From Sophora flavescens (lineage: Eukaryota > Streptophyta > Magnoliopsida > Fabales > Fabaceae), in assembly GCA_030762895.1 (NCBI GenBank), contig CM061068.1, forward strand, positions 44,791,615-44,855,614: a stretch of 64,000 nucleotides of DNA, read 5' to 3'. Numbering within the stretch: position 1 is the stretch's first letter; each line of letters opens with the position of its first letter. This document shows positions 24,111 to 35,000 of this stretch, one piece after another. The notes under the pieces are model-generated. The model made no database searches. It had not been told where the DNA came from and saw only the letters and a program-made list of their open reading frames with translations. Both the position numbers and the translations under genes were made by a program.

Positions 24111-25354
24111 ACAAATCGGCATTATTGTTATTTCTCTATTTTGGTTATTAAAATAAAAGCACACATGATAAAATATTAGTAGATATTAGTATAAAACTCT
24201 CTACACTAACAGTGTATATTACTTTAATTCATAGATTAAGCTCCTATATTTTTTTAGTGAACAAAAGGGGCTAAAAGCCCAAACAAAACATAAAAACTAA
24301 AAATGAGAAGAAACCACACGAGGCAAAGAGACCCCAGAAAAATCATCAGAAGCAAATTAGAAAGCTATAGCAAAGGCTCTATCAAACGGTAAATATCTCG
24401 AATATTTAAATCATCTAAAACTCCTTATGTTTAATTATCATAAATACCTCAAATATTTAAATCAACCAAATTCCTAAATTTAATAAGATGGGGAAGAATG
24501 TGCATATTTAAGCATTTTAAAAAATTATGGTTTTTCCCTCTAGCTATTGAATGGTTATTCAAATTATTAAATTATTTCAATTAAATGATTTAAGATAAAC
24601 TTTCTTAAATTAAAACGCCTATTTAAATTAGTAATTTATTTCAATTAAACGATTTAATCAATTATTGTATGACTGATTTATATTAAATTTTGACTTTCTT
24701 TCCAAAAAAGAATTATATTAATTTTTTTGCATCACGTGGGGAACGTAACCTATTTAAATTAGTCTCAAAACATAAATTATCTCAAATAAATGATTTAATA
24801 GATTATTATGGAGTTGATTCTATATTATAATTTTGTTTACCAAATTATCTAATTATTTCTAAGACAATTCAATCCGTTACTAAATTACTGTAGGGCTAGA
24901 ATGAATGACATCGGCGGCGGAAACATCTCCGGGCGGAAATTGTCATCAATCACGAAGGTGGGATTGAACCCCAGGCCACTTGGTTAAGAGACACAAATCC
25001 ACCATCATGTGTGTCAATCTCAGTTCAGCTTCAATACAAGTCAGTCTCGAACATGCATAAAAATATAAGTGACCCCGTGAGAATGCAGGTACCTTAAAAA
25101 GATCGTTTATATTGAAAATCAAAATATAGCACTTTTCAAAATAATAAATACATACATCAATTTCTCACACAAACCTGTCTCTTTTAATTCCTTCACTAAT
25201 TTCCTAACGACCTTAGCATTCTCAAACTTATCAAATTCATTACCTCAATCAATTTGCTTTCTGGATTTTGACTAACTTTTATACAAATTTAGTTTAATAA
25301 TAATGGTTAGGTGAAATATTTATTCAGGATTTGAACTCTTAATGTTAGGATTAA
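24111..25354. other. AT-rich intergenic sequence
   Basis: No gene was seen. 24540-24860 has internally repeated phrases (tatttaaattagt, atttcaattaaa(t/c)gattta). A B-box-like motif ggttcaatccc lies on the minus strand near 24970, but no tRNA fold or A box could be defined. Confidence 0.5.
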
Positions 25355-25570
25355 ATTTCATTTAAAGAGGTGGTTCACATTCACTACAATTGGTCACCGT
25401 TGAATATTAAGTCAACCTATTTTATTTGTATTTTTATTATTTTTTTTTTTTATATGCACCTATTTTATTTGTATAAAAGTTAGACATTGAACTTTTATAC
25501 TAAAAATGCCCAAATTTTACTTATGTTGTTTTTAAATTTTTTATCTATAATTTTTTTATGGCTACCAACA
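25355..25570 (+). repeat. Dispersed repeat, copy 2
   Basis: Direct-orientation relative of 23947-24110, with a ~40-bp T-rich insertion near 25440. It lies about 500 bp upstream of the WD40 gene. Confidence 0.6.
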
Positions 25571-26043
25571 CAGAATTCTTCAGATTTAAAACCACAATCA
25601 AATTGTTGTTGTCAGCGGAATTGTCAATAACTCTCACAAATAAATGATACTTTTTTAGTGACATAAAGTAATATTACAATATAAATTTATAAATATACTT
25701 TTATGACTTTTTGTAATTAATTATTATTACCATAGTGAAAACATTGAAAAATACATTTATTATGGGCAGGCAAGGTAACGACCCAGTTTTAGCCCAACCA
25801 ACCACGATCCAGAACACGAGGAGGATTGCTCAATCAATCTCAAACCCAAATCACATGAAACACGCCTTCTCCACTTTCACAGTTAAGTCTCCAACTCCAA
25901 CTCACTGTGAATTCTATTTCTCTGCTAAATATGCTACGTGTCTTCAAGCACCTGCATTGAGCAACAGTTGCATTTTCTGAACTACGTTTGTCGTTTTCTG
26001 AAATTGATACACGCCTCATTCAATACAATGTTATTATTGTTAT

Positions 26044-26050
26044 TATAAAA
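26044..26050 (+). promoter_or_regulatory. TATA-like box of the WD40 gene
   Basis: TATAAAA lies 40 bp upstream of the chosen ATG at 26090 and 25 bp upstream of an in-frame ATG at 26075. A transcript starting about 30 bp downstream would begin near 26075 and so favour the 26090 start. An AGCCCAA (site II-type) motif lies further upstream near 25790. Confidence 0.45.
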
Positions 26051-26089
26051 GGGTTGAGTTCAGTTTCAGTGTTGATGTGCACAAGAGAG

Positions 26090-29000
26090 ATGGTAAGAGA
26101 AAGAGAGGCTCTGGTGGCATGCAGTGACAGGAGCATGAAAATTGGGGTGACCATATGGGACATTGACACTGGAGACAACCTGCTTCACATTCCAACCTGT
26201 GCTTCACCACCTTTCGGTTTGTTATGCTTAAGAAACCGATTCCTCGTAGCATCGCAATTCAACAAACACGGGTCTGTATGTGGCGGCTCAATTGCTGTCT
26301 GGTCCTTGAACAAGGTAACGTTTTTATCACCTGAAACTCCCCGTGTTTTTTTTTTTTTTTTGCGTGTTTTAATTTTATTTTGATTCTCGAAGTTTATCCA
26401 AGATGCATGTTTTTGCTTCTCATTGGCTCACCAAGGTACCATTTTTATCACGTGCTAAGTACAAATAGGTAGCTGTAAATGCTTTCTTTATTTTATCTAA
26501 TGTTTTGAAAATTATGCAAGTACTGTGCATTAGTGTACAGTGGTGGGTTTGATTGGGAAGAGAATCGAGATTCTCTAAACTGCAGGGTGCATTTCAGTGA
26601 GTAGAGTACCTGGTTGTTCACAATTAGGTGCAAATTAAAATTAAAAATCAATAATTTATTTTTTTTATAAAATATAGACAATGAACTATTATTAACTTTA
26701 GATGATTAGATTTGTCAAAAGCCATTCCCTTGACTTCAAGGGGATTGGGACATCTAAATATCAAGGTTTACAAGCTGGGCCGGTCCCAGATTTACTTAGG
26801 GACCTAGATCGGTTCGGTTGACCCCTAGAACCGGTCTTACTTGAAACCGGTCTTAAAACCGTCGAACCGGTTCAAAACCGGTCATAACCGGTTGTGGACC
26901 GGCCTGGACCGGTTTCCTTAAGAAAAAAAAATAGCATAAAAGGATTTTGGTCATCCTAGCTAAAATTCAATTCTTTTGTTTTCTAAGATATGTGGGCTGG
27001 TTGTAGATTTTGGGTTGGTTTCCCTTATGAAGATGATTTTAATATATATCTTTACATTTATTTAGTTTAATTTCAAAATAAAAAATTGTGCTTAATAATT
27101 TTAGGTGTTATGCTGTTTTTTTGTTTAATATTGTTACAAATATTATATTAAAAATTAAAATAATAATATTTAATTATAACCGGTTCAACCACGGTTGAAC
27201 CATTGAACCTTGAACATCTGCCTTCACCAGTTCGATGGTCGGTCCGGTTTTGTAAACATTGCTAAATATGGCCACTTTGAGGGGACGAGCTTCAAAGCTT
27301 TAATATCAAAAGCATTTTGATTGCAAATTAAAGTGGTCGAAATAAGGGAACCAATTCTCATGGTTTTGTAACATCCCCGACTGCTTTATGGATTGACGAC
27401 GGGAAAACTTCCCAGGAGGTCACCCATCACAGAATTGCTCCAAGTCAAGCTCGCTTAACTGTGGAGTTCTTAAGTGATGGGCTACCGAAAAGAAGATGCA
27501 TCTTGTTAGTATAACTAGTACCAATCAATTCATATAAGCCTTCCTCAACTGTATAATCCCATACCTACACGGTCTCAGGATCCCTCTCATTCGGATGTGT
27601 GATCGGTTCATTCATGTGTCCCTCCGCCTAGAAGTCTGTCAGGAGCCGCTCCTTGTTCGTGCCTTCTTGCACCGGCGACCACTCCCCGCCCTCGTCGGCA
27701 CCCGGGTGTTACATGCCCACCAGCTTCCGCTTGGTTCGTCCCCGAACCACACCATACTGGGAGAGGTGCCGCTCTGATACCATTTTGTAACATCCCTGGC
27801 TGCTTTATGGATTGACGACTGTCCCCACAAACCAACACGAGTCTTTTCAGCGTGCTTTGTCCTCACTCACACACTTCTTGGGAAAACTTCCCAGGAGGTC
27901 ACCCATCCCAGAATTGCTCCAAGTCAAACTCGCTTAACTGTGGAGTTCTTAAGTGATGAGCTACCAGAAAGAAGATGCATCTTGTTAGTATAGGTAGTAC
28001 CAATCAATTCATATAAGCCTTCCTCAACTGTATAGTCTCATACCTACACAGTCTCAGGATCCCTCTCATTCGGGTGTGTAATCGGTTCATTCGTGTGTCC
28101 CTCCGCATAGAAGCCTGCCAGGAGCCGCTCCTTGTTCGTACCTTCTTGCACCGGCGACCACTCCCCGCCCTCGTCGGCACCCGAGTGTTACATGAACCAT
28201 TTGTTTCTGGTATGGATACTAGATTGCAAATGAAGAATGAAAGAAGGCTTCAAAGGGCCATCAGTAATGAAGACAAATGCCAACTTGATTAAGAAATTGA
28301 GAGCCTGTTTGTTTAGGTTTTTTCTTAAGAAAAGGGCTTTCTTTTATAAAAAATAACTTTTGACATTCATATGCTTATTTGGTATGGTTGGTCTTTTACC
28401 AAAAACGTTTTTCAGAAGAAAAAGAAGCTAATGTTCAACTTTTAGGAAAAGTTGAATTTTTTCAGCTTCTCACAAAAATGTTTCTGCCAAAAATGTGTTT
28501 GGTTGGAGAGTCACTAATTTATCGAAGCATATCCTAATTTAGCATTGAAAAAAATATTTCTTTCTTACTACCGTTTTAACATATGATTTGGTTTTCAAAG
28601 CATTAAATAGGAAAAAGCATAACTACCCTAATTGATCATTGATAGGTGCATACATAATCAACTCTACTTAAAATGGGAATGAAAGTCTTATGCAGAAATT
28701 TTTTTCCAGATTTCAAAACATTAAATGAGACATAAACACAATTACCCCAACTTATCTAGGGTCAACTCTAATAATGGAGGTATAGTTCAGAAATTTATGA
28801 AACATATCACATTTTTCCATATTGTTGACTTTTTCTCAGTTTGTGCTTTTAAGACACACCATGAAATTAATGAATTTTTGCTACATCATAGAACATTAAT
28901 ATCATTTGATTGTGAAAATAAATAATTTAAATGTTTTTGCTAAATCCAAAACCGTCGCCAGCTCAACTTTTTTAGCTTAACATTTGTTATCATTCGCAAA

Positions 29001-32000
29001 TTGCAATATTACCGCTTAACTATATGATGTGCAATGCTTTGTGATATTGAATGTTGGGCGGTAAAGAGCCAACACAAGCATAAATTCATTGCTGTATAGA
29101 TGAGTGTGTTATGTTGGATGAGTGGACATCCAAGACTAGATAGGATTAGGAATAAATGTATTAAGAGAGAATGTAAGGGGTCATATTGAGGAAAGAGGTA
29201 GAATCTCGCCTTTAGTTGTTTGGTCGGGTCATGTAAGGAAAAGAGTTTTAGAAGCCTTAGTAATAAGAGGAGATCAAATGGAGGATAGCCTAATAGTTAG
29301 AGGTAGAGGGAGACAAAAAAGGAAGAAAAAAATGTTGGGAAATACACGCATAATTTCCCTCCTGCGTGAACTCAAAAATAGGCGCTAAGCGGAGCGTAAA
29401 AATAAGTGTAATAACCTTAGGATAATTTTTAGCATGGAAAAACCTCCTCAATGTGAGCTAGGAAAAAACCACGGGACTGTGGGCGCTTAAGCTTCCACTA
29501 TAATAATAGTGGGAATACAAAAATACAATAATATTGTATCCTCAATTTGTGGATAACACTCTCACAAATTGGCTCACTAATTTTCTCTCTGAGAAAACTC
29601 TCTCAAGGATCTCTCTATTTTTTTGCCTCTCTCTTGTGAGGCTCTCTCTATTATATCTCACTCTTCTTAGTGAGGATTGATGTGTTTAGTTAGCACCCCT
29701 AAGCTTCTTTATAGGCAAGGGAGCTCTCCAAGTTAGCTCTCATATAATGTGAGACTTGCTTTGGCTGAAATTTCCAACAAATCTCCCCCCTTCAACCAAA
29801 GGGAAAATATCCTTGAATCGGTTTGGGGTTGATGCTAAGCTTGCAACTTCTTTACTGATTTCTATCTTCTCTTTCGGTAGAGCTTTTGTCATCATATCCG
29901 CCATTTATCTTTTGTGTGTATTTTCTCAATCTGCAGAGATTTACTTTCCAACACATCACGGATCCGGTGATACCTTACGTTGATGTGTTTTGACCTTGAA
30001 TGAAATGTCGAGTTCTTCTTGAGATGGATTGCGCTCATTTGTCGCAATAGAGAATATAACTTTCACGATCTGTCCTAACTCTTGTAGGAACTTCTTCATC
30101 CTCAAGATCTCTTTGCAACCTTCGGTGATTGCGATGAATTCAGCTTTTGTAGTGCTTAAAGCAATGCACTTTTCAACTTTGTAGTCTTGACCGCCATGAG
30201 ATAGCTCCCCTGCCAAAAGTAATTAGATATCCTAATGTAGACTTTCTTGAATCCACATCTCCCGCCATATCTGCATCTGAATACCCAAGAAGCTTTAAAT
30301 TTCCATTGCCAAAACACAAGCATCTTTTGGCGGTTCCTCTCGAATATCGTAGTATCCATTTCACTTGCATTAGGTATTCCTTTCCTGGATTTGATAGGAA
30401 TCTACTCACAACTCGACGACATAAGCAAATGTCGCTCTTGTATAGACCATTGCATACATAAGACTACCCTTTGCACAAGAATAGGGCACCTTGTTCATTT
30501 CTTCTTTTTCTTCTTCATTCCTGGACATTGCGTCTTACTCAATTTGAGATGACCGAGGTAATGGAACATGCCAGAGTTTGGCATTATGCATGTTGAACCT
30601 TTCAAGAACTTTTCCTGGATATAGTCTTCTTGTGACATCCACGACATCCTTCTAGAATGATCTCTAGTTATCTTCATTCCAAGAATCTTCTTCTTGCACC
30701 CGGATCTTTCATGGCAAAGACTTGCTCAATGCCTTCTTGAGAGCATCTATTTTAGCCTTATCTTTCCCGATAATTAGCATATCATCAACATACAATGAAG
30801 TATGATGGATTCACCATTCTCATAGTTCTTCACCAAACACACAATGGTCTGCGGAGGTCTTCTTGAAATTGTGTTGGGTCATGAAGAGATCAAACTTCTT
30901 GTACCATTGCCTTGGAGCTTGCTTGAGACCATAGAGGCTTTTCTTTGGGCGACACACTAGGTGTTCCTTGCCTAGTTCGCAAAACCTTTCGGTTTCTCCA
31001 TATAGATTTCCTCTTCTAGGTCTCCATGTAGGAATGTTGTTTTTACATCAAGTTGTTCAATCTCCAAGTCTAGTTTTGCGACTAGATCGAGAATTGCTCT
31101 AATAGATGTCATCCTCACCTTTGGTGAGAAGATTTCTTGAAATCTATGCCTTTCTTCTGGTTGCGCCCCTTTACAACAATTCTTGCTTTGTACACGGGGT
31201 TTGGGTTGTTCTCTTCCGTCTTGAGCTTGAACACCAATTTGTTTTTAAGCGTCTTTCATCCATCCGGTAATCTCACGGGTCATACATCGATTCTCTTTTC
31301 AGGACTGCATTTCTTCTTCCATGGCTTGCAACCATTTCTCCTTATCATTCGTCTCATTGCTTCTATGAAGCTTTGAGGTTCTCCTTCATCAATGAGATTG
31401 ACATATTCATCTAAATAATATCTTCTTGATGGTTGTCGACTCTTACGGATCGTCTTGTCTCCATCAGTCTCCATCATATGATCGACTTTGTTCTATCTGA
31501 GTCGAGGTTGTTGCAATGCGATCAGATTTTCCTCTTGATCATGTTCATCATTCCTTTGAGGATTCTCTCCCCACGAATTGTTTATCCAACAGGACTTGAA
31601 TCGAAATCACTTTGTGCTTTGGCTTCTCAGTTGCTTAATGTCTTGGATCGTTTGATCTTCAAAAGAACACCACATCCTTGCTTGAACAATCTTCTTGTGT
31701 GCGGGATCCCATAATCTGAAACCAAGTTCATCTCTTGGTGAACCAAGGTATATGCATTCCTTCGTCTTTGCATCTAGCTTTGCTCTTTCATCTTTAGGAA
31801 TGTGGACAAATGCCCTACACCCAAAGACTCTCAAGTGACCATAAGAGGCTTTCTTTCAGTCCATATTTCATCCGGAATCTCTCCATTTAAAGGTCTTGAA
31901 GGAGGCAGTTTGTCGGATCAAGCTGCGGTTTTCAGCTTCGCCCCTAAAATGATTTGGGAAGTTTTGCTTGAGAAAGCATGCTTCGATTTTTCTCTGCGAT

Positions 32001-35000
32001 CGTTCTGTTCATCCTTTCAGCTACTCCATTCATACGAGGTGTCTTGGGAAGAACTTTCTCATGTCTTATCCCATGAGTTTTGCAATATGTCTCAAACAGG
32101 ACCTATGTATTCTCCGCCATTATCACTTCTCAAGCATTTGCGGTTTTCTTTCGGATGCTCGTTCTCTGAAGCATGAAACTCCTTGAAAGCTTGAAGAACT
32201 TGATCTTTCGTCTTCAATGGATACACCCACACCTTCCTAGAGTGATCATCAATGAAGGTAACAAAGTATTGAGCACCCAGCGGACCTTTCGGACGTTGAG
32301 CAAACATCCGAATGAGCAAGATCCAGAATGCTTTCTTCTTCTTGCATCATCTCGATCTTTTAAAAGATACTCGTGTTGTTTGCCTGCTAGACGGTCTTCC
32401 ACGGGATTCAAGTGGCTACCCTTTTATGTTTAGGAGATGATCTTTTGCAAGGATCTCGGACCACTTCTCGCTCATGTGGCCCGATCGTCCATGCCACAGT
32501 TCTTTGGTTGCGTCTTGAGCAACATTCGTCTCCCCCTTGCATATCTTTCCTTGCATAATGTACAGGGAGCCTTCCTTTCTATCGCGAGCAATAATCATGC
32601 TTCCTCGGCTGAGTTTCCATCTGCCGCTACCAAATTGGTTTATCATCCCGGCTTCATCTAGCTTTCCCACTGAGATAAGGTTCAGACACATCTCGGGTAC
32701 ATGTCTGACCTCCTTCAGCACAAGCTTATTTCCATTCTCACTCATCAAAGTTACTTTGCCAATACCGATGATTTTACTTGTGACATGGTTTCCCATCTTC
32801 ACCGTACCAAAATCTCTTTTTTGGTATGATGAGAATAATTCTTCATGAGGTGTGACGTGGAAGGATGCTCCTGAGTCAATTATCCATATGCAATCATCTG
32901 ATGCAACATTTAGATAATTTCCTTCTCCGACAAGAAATATATTATCATCATTCAAGGCCACTACAATAGTTGTTCCATCTTTCTTCTGGGGTCGATCGAC
33001 GGGTGGGGTGTTTGTTCCCCGACTTGTTGGTCTCTTTTCAAGAATCTACACTCAGGCTTTATGTGTCCTGGTTTGCCACAGTAATAACAATTTAGTCTGG
33101 TTCGAGATTTGGACCTACCTTATGATTTTCCGCGACATCCTTTTCCACGATTCTTACTCCTTCCTCTATTTTCAACAACATTGGCTTCAAACTGATTGTT
33201 CAAACCTCTTTCCCTCCATCTTGACTCTTCATTTAGCAAACAGTCTGTAACAGAATCTATGCTAAGCTTTCCGTCTGGAGTAGAGTTGTTGAGAGTGACA
33301 ACTAGAGTGTCCCGACTCTCGGGTAGAGAACTTCGGGGAGTAGAAGAGTTTGCAACTCATCATCAACACTCATGCCTGCCTTTGTTAATTGATTAACAAT
33401 GCCTTTAAAAGTGTTCACATGTTCGATCATATTTTGACCGTTCATGTACTCTAACTTTACCAATCATCTGACAAGGTGGGCTTTGTTCTTGGGCGTCTTC
33501 TTTTGAATCAAGGATTCAAGTTTTGTCCACAACTCATACGCATTGGTATAAGTTGATACATGCTCGAACAAGCTTCGATCAATATATTTCCGGATCATAA
33601 CCACTGCTTTCCGATTCTGAAGCTCCCAATCTTTGTCAGTCTTCACATGCGGCATATCCTTCGGCATATCCTTCTGGGTAATTGGCAAATACAAATCTTT
33701 GCAGTATAGATGGTCTTCCATCATCGGCTTCCAATAGGAGTAGTTATCTGCAGTTAGCTTGAACATGTCTCCATCATGAGTGATAGCTCCCTCCATCTTG
33801 AGTTACACAGGCCAATAGCTCCTCCAACCAGGTGGGTTTTGATAAAAATAACATTATACGTGAATAGTGTCGTATAGGTGACTTGTACCAAATGCTGAAA
33901 ATTACTGTAGTTTGTGGGCGATGCGTGCAGGAAGTTCCCGGGGAAGAGAGGTGGGTCAATAGACACACTTAAATACCAAGTCTTTCCTAGCGAGAACTTT
34001 TCTAGGCATGCATTTTCACACTACCACACTTTATTTCAAGAACAAGAATAATTCTTTTCGATGTGGAAGATCAGACAATGCTGCAGCCACAGAGCATACT
34101 AAGAATTTTATTATAAATCCGGCACCTAGTATTCTAGAGCTCTGAGAGCTCTGATACCACTGTTGGGAAATATCAGCATAATTTTCCTCCTCTGTGAACT
34201 CAAAAATAGGCACTAAGCGGAGGCGTAAAAATAAGTGTAATAACACCGGACAATTTTTAGCGTGCAAAAACCTCCTCAATGTGAGCAAGGAAAAAACCAC
34301 GGGACCCGTAGGCCGCTTAAACTTCCACTATAACAATAATGGGAATACAAAAATATAAGAATATTGTATCCTCAATTTGTGGATAACACTCTCACAAATT
34401 GACTCACTATTTTTCTCTCTGAGAAAACTCTCTCTAAGGATCTCTCTATTTTTTCTCACTCTCTCTTGTGAGGCTCTCTCTCTATTATCTCTCACTCTTC
34501 TTAGTGAGGATTGGTGTGTTTAGTTAGTATCCCTTAAGCTTCTTTATATAGGCTTAAGGGGGCTCTCCAAGTTAGCTCCCATACAATGTGGGTCTTGCTT
34601 TGGCTGAAATTTCCAACAAAAAAACTATGGGGGAACCATTACTAAGGACTTAGAGCTGAATAGCCTCTTTGAAGACTTGGTTTATGGCACAACACTATGA
34701 CGTTGTTTGAGTAGCCGACCCCACCTAGTTGAAAAATGTGAGAATGTAAAGGTCCCCATTGAGGAACAGATGGTAGAATCTCACCTTTAGTGGTTTGACC
34801 AGGCCATGTAAGGAAAAGAGTTTTAGAAGTCTTAGTAATAAGAGTAGATCAAATGGAGGATAGCCTAATAGTTAGAGGTAGAGGGTGACAAAAAAAGGAG
34901 GAAAAAAACTATGGGGGAACCATTACTAAGGACTTAGAGCTGAACAGCCTCTTTGAAGACTTAACACTATGGCGTTGTTTGAGTAGTTGACCCCACCAAG

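Larger units (their letters stand above)
27367..28192 (-). mobile_element. Cassandra TRIM retrotransposon
   Basis: Two direct LTRs (27367-27713 and 27786-28192) begin tgtaacatcc and end gtgttaca. They flank a 72-bp interior with a Met-tRNA primer-binding site on the minus strand (complement of cgctctgatacca, about 27771-27783). The LTRs carry a 5S rRNA-like segment; minus strand: gttaagcgagtttgacttgg, then gggatgggtgacctcctggg. Short non-coding elements with 5S-derived LTR promoters are the Cassandra family. The right LTR has about 60 bp that the left one lacks (27823-27882). It lies in intron 1 of the WD40 gene, antisense to it. Confidence 0.9.
29333..34618 (-). mobile_element. Ty1/copia retrotransposon, Tork/Tnt1-like
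   Basis: LTRs at 29333-29779 and 34162-34618 both read tgttggga...tttccaaca on the plus strand. The target site is an A-run (aaaaa on both sides). On the minus strand the primer-binding site TGGTATCAGAGC directly follows the 5' LTR (about 34150-34161), and the polypurine tract GAAGGGGGGAGAT precedes the 3' LTR (about 29780-29793). The element is 5286 bp. The LTRs differ at a number of positions, so it is older than the copia element at 51719. It sits antisense in intron 1 of the WD40 gene. Confidence 0.92.

Noticed and set aside
24960..24985. B-box-like motif (minus strand ggttcaatccc) suggesting a tRNA gene or tRNA-derived SINE
   Set aside because: No cloverleaf, no convincing A box at the right distance and no poly-A or target duplication.
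27881..27992. 5S rRNA gene on the minus strand
   Set aside because: Only the central and 3' parts of the 5S sequence are present, inside a Cassandra LTR. It is a retroelement promoter, not a 5S gene.
31137..33396. Several plus-strand frames of 66-124 codons
   Set aside because: They are antisense to the integrase/RT/protease regions of the Tork-like copia element.
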